64,000 nucleotides of DNA. Source: Alphaproteobacteria bacterium. GTDB taxonomy: Bacteria; Pseudomonadota; Alphaproteobacteria; Rhizobiales; JAJFHC01. Under the pieces are notes generated by a model that was not told where the DNA came from, ran no database searches, and was given only the letters and a program-made list of their open reading frames with translations. Position 1 is the stretch's first letter, and every line of letters starts with the position of its first letter. Shown piece by piece: positions 50,905 to 58,694 of this stretch. The DNA is taken from positions 124,001-188,000 of the forward strand of contig JAJFHD010000090.1 of NCBI GenBank assembly GCA_021775805.1. Direction: 5' to 3'. Position numbers and translations under genes: made by a program.

Positions 50905-51488
50905 CAGCGCGAAGGCGAAGATCTGCAGGGAAATCGGCAAGCCGCCGGCAAAGACAGGTTTCCCTTGCACCGGTCCGGTTCGGACAGTGTGTCGCTCCCA
51001 CTGCCGAACGCTTGAAGAGGGCCGCCGGGGAGGTCGAACTCACAAATGTTGAGGTTGACGGCAGCGGGACTGCAGCCTGTGTACACCGGGTCACCGACCA
51101 TGGCCCGTTGGAGCGCATGAAACGCCGTCGAACGTTAAGCGCACGCCAGGCAACTGCCGGTGAACGGTTTCAGAAGGACTGGTGGTTCTCCGGGCAGGGA
51201 CAGCGAACCACGGCGTCGTATTCGGACACTCCCAGAGTTGCGTCCGATCGTGGCGGAATGGCAATCACCGAAGTCCAGGCTCATGTCCGACAGCGGTTGC
51301 GTGCCGCGTGCGCCGTTCTGGGCAATCCGCTGTGCACCATAATAATTGCTATCCTCATTGACGAACTCGATCTCGTCGACGCCGGACGAAAGCACTTTGG
51401 CCGCAGGGATGCATCTCAGGCCCGTGCGTCGGCGACCGACATACTGAAGGTCGGGCTGGATACGCTCGCAGACCACTATGGTTTGTGA
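50901..51488 (+). CDS. DUF6456-like protein, second gene of rightward phage-type operon
   Basis: 195 residues from GTG 50901, overlapping the GcrA-like stop by 4 nt (GTGA). A basic N-terminus (TARRRRSAGKSASRRQRQ) leads to LSARQATAGERFQKDWWFSG and the end ATDILKVGLDTLADHYGL, both resembling DUF6456, a domain found in alphaproteobacterial chromosomal regulators and phages. It contains no catalytic motif; DNA binding is plausible from its charge. It is co-transcribed with the GcrA-like gene under the repressor-controlled promoter. Confidence 0.65.
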   Translation: MTARRRRSAGKSASRRQRQVSLAPVRFGQCVAPTAERLKRAAGEVELTNVEVDGSGTAACVHRVTDHGPLERMKRRRTLSARQATAGERFQKDWWFSGQGQRTTASYSDTPRVASDRGGMAITEVQAHVRQRLRAACAVLGNPLCTIIIAILIDELDLVDAGRKHFGRRDASQARASATDILKVGLDTLADHYGL

Positions 51489-51789
51489 GCCTCAAGGGTC
51501 AATTCAGATGAGGGCACCTGTCCACGTCCACGGTTCAGTTGTGCGTGCCGGTGTTTGTGCGGGCGTTCGAGGTGGTTTTATCGTATTGAAGGCCCGGGCA
51601 GACTACGTTAAGCATCAGCCTGGTTTGAGGGCGCCACTCCTCTCTTTATCGCAACGGTCGACATCTTGATCTTTTTCCTTATCTTTCATAGACGGTCAGT
51701 TAGGATTTGCGGCCTTTGTCCCGGCATGTTGACGTGCGGCTCTTGTGCCAGACGCCTCGGGTCCAGAGCGTAGGAACATCGAAGAAGTT
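51489..51789. other. Intergenic stretch at right edge of phage-derived region
   Basis: A 301-bp interval. A 63-codon open frame at 51478-51669 has no ribosome-binding site and no family resemblance and is not called. No integrase, att-like direct repeat or tRNA fragment was seen here that would mark a clean element end. Confidence 0.5.
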
Positions 51790-52611
51790 ATGGACGACCA
51801 ACAATTCATTTTGCTCATGGTTGCTCTTGTGGCGCTGATCTTCGTTTTGTGGTCGGTCATCGGCGGGTCGCGCTCAAAGCCATCGAAAATCTCCCGCAAG
51901 GCCCGGAAAGCAGCCGAGAAGGCGGCAAAAGCGAAACTGGTTGAGGAAGAAGCACCTGCGAGCGAACCGCTGCCTGCCAACGAAGACGATGTCTACACCG
52001 ATGCCGCCTCCCGGGTTCGGCGGCAACTCGAAGAAGCCGCTTTGGAGGCACAGGCTGTTCATGAGCGCAAGGCCGTGGAAGTCGACGAAAAACTCGACCG
52101 CGCCCGTCACTATGTTCAGGAAAGCGGGGTCGGCGAGGGCGCTGCAATCCTGCTGGAGATAATGTGGAACTGGCCGGACATGACGCAGCGTGGCGAGTGG
52201 GCGAGACCTGCCGGGATGCATGAGCTTGAATTTGACGAGGCGGCAAATCAGGACGAAACCTCCGATAGCCTCAAACTTTTGACATGGCGATGGATGGGCC
52301 GGACGTACGTATTGCGTCTTGATCCCGTCAACCGGTCGATTGTCCAGGCCGAAGAAGCCGGACTTCTGTCGTTGCAGGTGGACGGCCAGGACGTCATGGG
52401 CCTTGATGTGGAGCCCGACGGCAATGGCCTGCCAAATGTGTGGACGGTTGTCGATGTGGACGCTCTCAAGTCCGGTGACTGGATGCCGGATTTTGTCGAG
52501 TTTGCCGGCAGATTGAAGATTGCAGATGACGAGAAACGCCGCCAGATGGGTTTTGAGCGTAACATGACAAAGGCTGAACGGATCGAATTCGACGATCCGG
52601 TTCCCGAATGA
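51790..52611 (+). CDS. Membrane-anchored protein of unknown function
   Basis: 273 residues from ATG 51790. A single N-terminal membrane helix (FILLMVALVALIFVLWSVIG) precedes a Lys/Ala-rich coiled segment (KPSKISRKARKAAEKAAKAK), then a soluble domain with KLLTWRWMGRTYVLRLDPVN and GDWMPDFVEFAGRLKIADDE. No family recognised. The architecture suggests a membrane-tethered scaffold or adaptor facing the cytoplasm. Single gene, no operon partners. Confidence 0.7.
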   Translation: MDDQQFILLMVALVALIFVLWSVIGGSRSKPSKISRKARKAAEKAAKAKLVEEEAPASEPLPANEDDVYTDAASRVRRQLEEAALEAQAVHERKAVEVDEKLDRARHYVQESGVGEGAAILLEIMWNWPDMTQRGEWARPAGMHELEFDEAANQDETSDSLKLLTWRWMGRTYVLRLDPVNRSIVQAEEAGLLSLQVDGQDVMGLDVEPDGNGLPNVWTVVDVDALKSGDWMPDFVEFAGRLKIADDEKRRQMGFERNMTKAERIEFDDPVPE

Positions 52612-52646
52612 AAATGGCGTCTTGTCTGGTTGCACTTCCGTAAAGT

Positions 52647-52660
52647 TTGATCGAGATCAA
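52647..52660. promoter_or_regulatory. Perfect FNR/FnrL box
   Basis: TTGAT-CGAG-ATCAA, the full FNR consensus palindrome. If it acts at -41.5, transcription would begin near 52695, and CTATGA at 52682-52687 sits at the matching -10 position. The only gene in range downstream is the 33-residue membrane protein at 52717. Confidence 0.75.
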
Positions 52661-52716
52661 AGCATGTCGGCTGTGCTCTGGCTATGAGCGGGTTTTCCAA
52701 CAGGGAGGACCAGATC

Positions 52717-52818
52717 ATGTCAACTGCAAACGTATACTATCTTTGCCTGGTAATTTCGGCAGCGGTCATATTCATGGGCGTGCTGGCGCATGTCTCGAGA
52801 AAGTCTAGAAACCCCTGA
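52717..52818 (+). CDS. 33-residue single-pass membrane miniprotein, predicted FNR-controlled
   Basis: ATG 52717 with AGGGAGGA at 52702-52709 and TGA at 52816-52818. The sequence is STANVYYLCLVISAAVIFMG followed by a short basic tail VSRKSRNP, that is one membrane helix with a positive end, probably facing the cytoplasm. It is too short for most gene finders. A perfect FNR box lies 57 bp upstream, so expression at low oxygen is predicted. It may accompany an oxidase or other respiratory complex, as CydX- or CcoQ-type miniproteins do, but it matches none I know. Confidence 0.7.
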   Translation: MSTANVYYLCLVISAAVIFMGVLAHVSRKSRNP

Positions 52819-52871
52819 TCGTTCTTGCGGTTGTTGCCGGGTGACAGGAATTCGACCGATGCTGCCCGGTT

Positions 52872-53792
52872 TTAGGAAGCCCGGGCAGTCTTGTGCTCGC
52901 GATAGAACACGTAGGTGCCCGACCCGACGATTACCATCACGCCAAACCAGGTTGTCAGATCAGGAAATTCGTCAAAAATGAACAGGCCGAGAAACGTGGC
53001 GGAGATGATCTCCAGATATTGAAACGGCGCAAGAATGGCCCCTTCAGCCCGCCTGAAGGCATGGACCACGAGCAGATGACCGGTGGTCGCAACGACGCCG
53101 ACGCCTGCAAGCAGCAGCCATTCGAAGGCTGTCGGCCAGACCGGGTCAAGCACATCGACCCCGGCGAGCGACCCGGCAAGCAGTGCAACGCTCATGATCA
53201 ACCCGCCGAACACACCGGTCACGAGTTGCAGCGGCACGGCACCCTCCTTCTGCGCCATGCTGCGAGTCAGCAGAAGGTAGCTGGCGAAAGCGAAAGCCGC
53301 ACCGAGCGGAAAAATCGCCGGCAACCCGAAGTTTTCGTAACTGGGTCGGATAACGATCAGCGCGCCGATAAAACCGACGCCTACCGCAGTCAGTCGCCGC
53401 CAACCGATCGGTTCCTTCAGAAACACCACACAGAGCAAAGTCAGGATAAGCGGTTCGACGAAGAATATGGCGATGGTTTCCGCAAGCGGCATTGTCTTGA
53501 GTGCCGAGAAGAAAAGCAGTGTCGCCAGGGCAATCAGGCATCCACGGGCGGCATGGACCAGATAGCGCGGACGCTTGAGCGGTCGTTTGCCGAGCAGGAA
53601 GAACGGCAGAAGAAAGAGTGTCTGGAACAGGAACCGGCTCCAGGATATCTGGCCCGACGGGATCGTCGCACTCAGGGTCTTGGCAAGCGCATCGATGCAA
53701 GGCAGCCACAGCATCGCGGCAATCATCAGGACCATCGCCCTCGTGGTATCCTCTCCGGCGTTTGACGAATGTGGGGTGTCGGGAGCAGCCAT
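52872..53792 (-). CDS. EamA-family (DMT) transporter
   Basis: 306 residues with ten hydrophobic segments in two EamA repeats (TRAMVLMIAAMLWLPCIDAL at the N-terminus; FPLGAAFAFASYLLLTRSMA opening repeat 2). It is similar in design to the transporters at 29560 and 57723 but not a recent copy. Substrate unknown. It lies 59 bp downstream of the molybdenum hydroxylase gene on the same strand and may be in its transcript. Confidence 0.87.
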   Translation of the reverse strand: MAAPDTPHSSNAGEDTTRAMVLMIAAMLWLPCIDALAKTLSATIPSGQISWSRFLFQTLFLLPFFLLGKRPLKRPRYLVHAARGCLIALATLLFFSALKTMPLAETIAIFFVEPLILTLLCVVFLKEPIGWRRLTAVGVGFIGALIVIRPSYENFGLPAIFPLGAAFAFASYLLLTRSMAQKEGAVPLQLVTGVFGGLIMSVALLAGSLAGVDVLDPVWPTAFEWLLLAGVGVVATTGHLLVVHAFRRAEGAILAPFQYLEIISATFLGLFIFDEFPDLTTWFGVMVIVGSGTYVFYREHKTARAS

Positions 53793-53851
53793 GGTGTCAA
53801 CGTCGCTTCTGGTCTTGAAAAGAGCAAGCGAAGAATTGCCGATTCACCGCG

Positions 53852-56215
53852 TTACCGGAGTGCTGGATCGGAATCTCGTATCGGTTTGCCGGCTCTGTTT
53901 ATTGCAGTCCATACCCGTTCTGGCGTCATTGGCATGTCGATATGATTCACGCCAAGCGGAGTCAGGGCATTGATGACGGCATTGACAACCGGGGCCAGCC
54001 CACCGATGCAACCCAGTTCGCCGGCCCCTTTGACACCAAGGGGATTGATCTTGCAGGCAATGCCGCGGAACTCGGGCTCATAGTGCGGAAAATTGTCGGC
54101 CCGGGGCAGGCAATAGTCCATCAGGGAGCCCGACTGCAACTGGCCGGTCTCCGGTTCGAAGACGGTGTGCTCCAGAAGCGCCTGTCCCAGCGACTGCGCG
54201 ACGCCGCCGGCAATCTGGCCGCCGGCTATGACCGGATTGATGACCGTGCCGATGTCGTCAACGGTTGTAAGGCGCAGTAGATCCACATGCCCGGTCTCGG
54301 GGTCGACCTCGACTTCGGCCACATAACACCCATTGGGGTAGGATGTGTAGGGTCCTGTGAAAACACAACCGGTTTCAAGGGAGTTGTCGACGTCATCGGG
54401 TAGATCCGTCATGTCGGCAGCCTGGGTCGCCAATGCAAAGAGATCTATCTTCCTGTCAGTCCCTGTGACGCAGAAGAAGCCTGCCTCATAATTGATGTCG
54501 GCCGGTGAGGCTTCAAGAGCAAACGATGCCAGCGTCCTGCCATGATCGACAAGTTGGACAGCGGCCCGGGCCATGTTGACGGCTGCAATCGGCAATGCCG
54601 AAGAACCACCCGTGCCCGCGCCGGTTTCGAGTTCGGCGGTATCGCCTTGATGGATGTCGATGGCCTCCATCGGGATATCCAGCCGATCTGCGACAATTTG
54701 GGCAAACACGGTTTCATGGCCCTGGCCGCCGGTCTGGGTTCCCGTTCTCACGGTTACAACCCGGCGCGCGCCGTCGACGTCGATCCTGGTCAGTTCATCC
54801 GTGAAGGCACCGGTTGCATGGATATGGAGACCGATGCCAATGCCCGCCAGCTTGCCTCGAGCCACGGCGAAGGTGCGTCTGTTGGCAAACCCGTTCCAGT
54901 CCGCCCGGCTCAAGGCCCGGTCCATGACCGCTTGAAAATCGCCGCTGTCGATGATTTCCCCAAGTGGATTCTCGTAAGGCAAATCGGTTGATTGGATAAG
55001 GTTCTGTCTTCGCAGCACAATAGAATCGTGCCGGCGCTCTGCGGCAACTTTCTCGATTAGCCGTTCCAGAGCATAGACCATTTCCGGTTTGCCGGCGCCT
55101 CGATAGGCCTCTACAGGCGGGGTATTGGTGAATACCCCTCTGACCCGCACATGGATCGCCGGTATCCTGTAGGTATGACCCAGCGCACGGGTCCCGCTGA
55201 CGGTGGCCACGGCGGTCGTAAAGGTCGTGAAATAGGCACCAAGGTCGGCAAGGGCGTCCATGCGAAGCCCGGTGAAATTCCCGTCGGCGTCGAGCGCCAA
55301 TTCTATGGTGTTGCTCTGGGCACGACCATGCACATCGCAGAGAAAGGATTCTGTCCTGTCCGCGATCCATTTGACCGGGCGTCCAGTAAGCTTTGCGCCC
55401 AGCAACACAAGAACAAGCTCCGGATAGGCCTGAAACTTCATGCCGAAGGCACCACCCACATCTCCCGTTACAACACGAATGTTTTCCAGGGGAACATCAA
55501 ATATTTCCTCGGCGAGAATGTTTCTGATGAGATGGACACCCTGGGTGGGCGCATGCAGGCAGAAGCGACCGTCATTGCGGTCAAAAAGGCCGATGGCGCC
55601 TCTGGTTTCCATCGGATTGATGATTACGCGATTGTTCTCCACGGTCAGGGACGCCACACTGGCTGCCGAGTCGAAAGCGGATGCGACGGCTTCCGCGTCT
55701 CCATTCTGCCAGGTGTAACCGATGTTTCCCGGAGCTGGCTCGTGTATCGGCGTGGCACTGCTGTGAAGACCGGTGTTCAGGTCTGCGGCGACCGGTAGCT
55801 CTTGGTAGTCTACATCAACCGCTTCAGCAGCATCACGCGCATGAGATTTTGTATCGGCAATTACAGCCGCCACGATCTCGCCAATGTGTCTGACACGCGA
55901 TGCGGCGATGATGGGACGGACCACATTGCGCTGGCCCGGGATGGTCGTGTGACAGCCGAGCGGTCTGAGCCCCGCAGTCTCGATCTCCTTTGCGGTGAGA
56001 ACCGATCGAACACCCGGCATTGAACAGGCTTGCGATACCTCGACGGCGCCAATTGTCGCGTGCGCAAACGGGGATCGAACGAGAACCATATGTCCCTGAT
56101 CGGCAAAAGAAAGATCATCGATGTACGATCCGCCGCCGCGAACCAACCGGTCATCCTCACGTCGCGAAACGGAGGATCCAACCAATCCGTGTTGTGTATC
56201 GTCCAATTCAGTCAT
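53852..56215 (-). CDS. Molybdenum hydroxylase large subunit (CoxL/xanthine dehydrogenase family), orphan
   Basis: 787 residues from ATG 56215. SRREDDRLVRGGGSYIDDL opens the protein; GDVGGAFGMKF, VEAYRGAGKPEMVYALERL and the catalytic Glu in LGVKGAGELGCIGGLAP are the molybdopterin-cofactor motifs. The AYRGAGK loop is the form-II type, not the AYxCSFR of true CO dehydrogenase. Such enzymes act with a 2Fe-2S small subunit and an FAD medium subunit; neither is encoded within several kilobases here, so partners must lie elsewhere. The substrate is probably an N-heterocycle or aldehyde. Confidence 0.9.
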   Translation of the reverse strand: MTELDDTQHGLVGSSVSRREDDRLVRGGGSYIDDLSFADQGHMVLVRSPFAHATIGAVEVSQACSMPGVRSVLTAKEIETAGLRPLGCHTTIPGQRNVVRPIIAASRVRHIGEIVAAVIADTKSHARDAAEAVDVDYQELPVAADLNTGLHSSATPIHEPAPGNIGYTWQNGDAEAVASAFDSAASVASLTVENNRVIINPMETRGAIGLFDRNDGRFCLHAPTQGVHLIRNILAEEIFDVPLENIRVVTGDVGGAFGMKFQAYPELVLVLLGAKLTGRPVKWIADRTESFLCDVHGRAQSNTIELALDADGNFTGLRMDALADLGAYFTTFTTAVATVSGTRALGHTYRIPAIHVRVRGVFTNTPPVEAYRGAGKPEMVYALERLIEKVAAERRHDSIVLRRQNLIQSTDLPYENPLGEIIDSGDFQAVMDRALSRADWNGFANRRTFAVARGKLAGIGIGLHIHATGAFTDELTRIDVDGARRVVTVRTGTQTGGQGHETVFAQIVADRLDIPMEAIDIHQGDTAELETGAGTGGSSALPIAAVNMARAAVQLVDHGRTLASFALEASPADINYEAGFFCVTGTDRKIDLFALATQAADMTDLPDDVDNSLETGCVFTGPYTSYPNGCYVAEVEVDPETGHVDLLRLTTVDDIGTVINPVIAGGQIAGGVAQSLGQALLEHTVFEPETGQLQSGSLMDYCLPRADNFPHYEPEFRGIACKINPLGVKGAGELGCIGGLAPVVNAVINALTPLGVNHIDMPMTPERVWTAINRAGKPIRDSDPALR

Positions 56216-56465
56216 CCTCTTGAAGTTTTCGCGAGTCCAGCAACCTGTGCGGTTGAAGACCGTGACCGGAAAAATCGACGGGTCTTTCAATGGCCAAAAT
56301 TTGCGTCTATTAGGCGGCGAATTCTGATCGAAAACAGACTACATGTATGTATGGGGTTATAGGCCGAACGATCGGACGACGCTATGACTCCCATTGTTGC
56401 CCCAATTTGGCTATGATTGCGTGGTCAACCGTTGCAGGAACTGGGGCTAAATTGTGAGGTAATGA

Positions 56466-57677
56466 GTGGCAGGGGTTGCTGCAGGCAGGTGTGGTGCGGG
56501 CGCCGCGATCAAGACATTGATCGCCGGTGTCTTTTTCACGTTTGTCGTAAGCACCCTTTACCCCAGTTCTTCTGCGGCTCAATCGACGCCGGGTACTGAA
56601 TGCAAGGCGAGGGATATTCCGACCTTCAAAGTCGACGGTGCACCGGTTCCCGGGCGCGGTTGGTGTGTCAAACCGGCCATAAGCGCACGCAGACTGGCCG
56701 AGCACGCTGGGGACGTAAGCGCCGTTGCCTGTGTGTCGGCGACACACTGTATCGTGGCCTCCGACGAAACCCGTTTTGTTGAGGTCGTGCGCCTCGACCG
56801 TAACGCCCACACCATAACGCCTATACGTTTTGTCTATCTTGAGGATACGGATGTCAGCAAGAAGGGGAACGATAAGAAAAAGCCGAAGGAACTGGATATC
56901 GAGGGCGCAGCGGTTGTCGATAACAACATTGCATTGACTGGCTCTCACGGGCTTTCGCGAAAGGGTAACGATCAGTCGGAACGATTTGGCGTTTTTCTGG
57001 TCGACTTTGAAGAAGGCGGACTGAGTGTCTGGCCGACCCAGCGCAGGAAAGACGATGAAGCCAGACCGGTTGCGGCCGGTGTCCGCGCGCTTGACAACGG
57101 CCCCAAGGGAATGGTCCACCGCCTGTTCAAGCATCTGGCCAGGCAGGCACCGGAGGTTTTCCGGGATAGTTGGACCCGATGCCTGCAGAACAACGGGTTC
57201 AACATCGAGGGGCTTGCAAGCCACAACAACCGGATGTTCTTCGGATTGAGAAGTCCCGTCGATGGTGATGCCGCTTTCGTGATTTCGGAGAACACAGAGG
57301 CATACCTGAAAGGTGAAATCCAGTCCCCGGAATTGCATATGTTGAAGTTGGAAACCGGTGCAGGCATTCGCGCGCTTGAACCGTTCGGCCAGGGTTTTCT
57401 GGTTCTCTCAGGCACATCACAGGCAAAAGCAGCAGAAAAAGGAGATTGCGCGGAATTCAAGCAGGGTGAAGGTGTCGTATCGGCATTGTGGTATTGGGGC
57501 GGCCCCGGCGCTGAAAGCGAAGTTCGGAAGATTGGCGAATTTACGAAGAAATCCCTGACGCCGGAAGCGATGACGGTATTTCGGCACAATCGGAGCGAAG
57601 CCGAAGTTGAAGTTCTTTTCTTCTTCGACGGCGAGGCAAACGGCGGGCCGGTCAGTTATCGCATTCCTGTAGAATGA
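56466..57677 (+). CDS. Secreted DUF3616 protein
   Basis: 403 residues from GTG 56466, with GAGG a few bases upstream. A signal peptide (IKTLIAGVFFTFVVSTLYPS, ending near SSAAQS) precedes a probable beta-propeller: ELDIEGAAVVDNNIALTGSH, GFNIEGLASHNNRMFFGLRS and GIRALEPFGQGFLVLSGTSQ, which is the DUF3616 pattern. Periplasmic; its function is unknown. The 250-bp upstream region to 56215 is shared with the divergent molybdenum hydroxylase gene and shows no clear operator. Confidence 0.82.
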   Translation: MAGVAAGRCGAGAAIKTLIAGVFFTFVVSTLYPSSSAAQSTPGTECKARDIPTFKVDGAPVPGRGWCVKPAISARRLAEHAGDVSAVACVSATHCIVASDETRFVEVVRLDRNAHTITPIRFVYLEDTDVSKKGNDKKKPKELDIEGAAVVDNNIALTGSHGLSRKGNDQSERFGVFLVDFEEGGLSVWPTQRRKDDEARPVAAGVRALDNGPKGMVHRLFKHLARQAPEVFRDSWTRCLQNNGFNIEGLASHNNRMFFGLRSPVDGDAAFVISENTEAYLKGEIQSPELHMLKLETGAGIRALEPFGQGFLVLSGTSQAKAAEKGDCAEFKQGEGVVSALWYWGGPGAESEVRKIGEFTKKSLTPEAMTVFRHNRSEAEVEVLFFFDGEANGGPVSYRIPVE

Positions 57678-57722
57678 CGATTACGGCGGACACTTCGGCA
57701 CAAGTCCGTAAGGCGTCAGAAG

Positions 57723-58667
57723 TCAGTTGCTGACTTTGTTTCCGGTCCGCAGGACCATGACGTTTCCGGCAAGCGTCAAGGCGACACCGGCGAGTGCCGC
57801 AAGGTTCCAGTGATATCCCTCAAACACTGTGGAAAGCGACAGGGCAACGATTGGAAACAGGACCGTCGCGTAGGCTGCACGTTCGGCGCCGATCCGTGCG
57901 ATGAGCGCGAAATAGCAGGCAAAGGCCAACACCGAGCCGAATACTGCGAGATACAACAGCGAACTCACATAGGCAAACGACGGGTCGAAATTCACGGCGC
58001 CGCCCTTGATAACCATTATTGTGAACAACAAGAGTGTGCCGTAGGCCATCGCCCACGCCGTACCGCCGCGCACCGAAAGTCCCGCAGCCTGATTTCTCCC
58101 GGCAACAATGCCGCCCAAAGAAAAGCATAGTGTTCCACCGAGACAGAGCAGCAGTCCGAAACCGGATCCTGAACCGAAACTGAAAGAAGAGAGCTCCGTC
58201 CAAAAGATTGCACCGATACCGGTAATGCCAAGAATTGTACCCGCTATGAGCCGGGTGTCGGGAACACGACGAAGAAACAGCGAGTTGAAAACCGTCGTCA
58301 GGATTGAACTGGTTGAGAATATCACAGCGATAAGACCGGTCGTGAGCAGGTTTGTCGCCTGATAGAACAGAAAGAAGTTCATCGAGAAAATCAGAATACC
58401 CTGGAGTGCGATAAAAAGGTGATCGCGCGGGCTGAATCTGAGGGGCAATCGCAACACCCAGGCCCACAAGAACATGCAGGCGGAGGCTATCGCAAACCTA
58501 TAGGCAACCGAGAGTTCCGGCTCAACAATGCCGATCTGAAATTTGATCATGATCCACGTGGAGCCCCAGATCACGACGACGAGGAGGTAAAGGAGAAGAT
58601 TCGGCAAGGCGGGATGTCCGGTGTCTGAGGGAGGTCGCCGTCGGTCAGACCTAAGATCCCCTAGCAC
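57723..58667 (-). CDS. EamA-family (DMT) transporter
   Basis: About 314 residues; the GTG start at 58667 gives a polar 20-residue extension, and TTG 58607 is an alternative giving a start just before LLLYLLVVVIWGSTWIMIKF. Two EamA repeats with the family WGSTW motif at the first helix. It starts 28 bp after the adenylate cyclase stop on the same strand, so it may be the second gene of that transcript. Confidence 0.85.
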   Translation of the reverse strand: MLGDLRSDRRRPPSDTGHPALPNLLLYLLVVVIWGSTWIMIKFQIGIVEPELSVAYRFAIASACMFLWAWVLRLPLRFSPRDHLFIALQGILIFSMNFFLFYQATNLLTTGLIAVIFSTSSILTTVFNSLFLRRVPDTRLIAGTILGITGIGAIFWTELSSFSFGSGSGFGLLLCLGGTLCFSLGGIVAGRNQAAGLSVRGGTAWAMAYGTLLLFTIMVIKGGAVNFDPSFAYVSSLLYLAVFGSVLAFACYFALIARIGAERAAYATVLFPIVALSLSTVFEGYHWNLAALAGVALTLAGNVMVLRTGNKVSN

Positions 58668-58694
58668 CGCGACGGTTACATCACAACGGCAACC

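Noticed and set aside
51478..51669. Small open frame after the DUF6456-like gene
   Set aside because: No ribosome-binding site, overlap with the preceding gene end and no conserved features.
52893..53765. A 290-codon open frame on the plus strand
   Set aside because: Antisense to the EamA transporter gene; the translation is dominated by charged low-complexity sequence.
53852..56215. Carbon monoxide dehydrogenase CoxL
   Set aside because: The active-site loop is the AYRGAGK type rather than AYxCSFR, and coxM/coxS are absent, so true CO oxidation is not supported.
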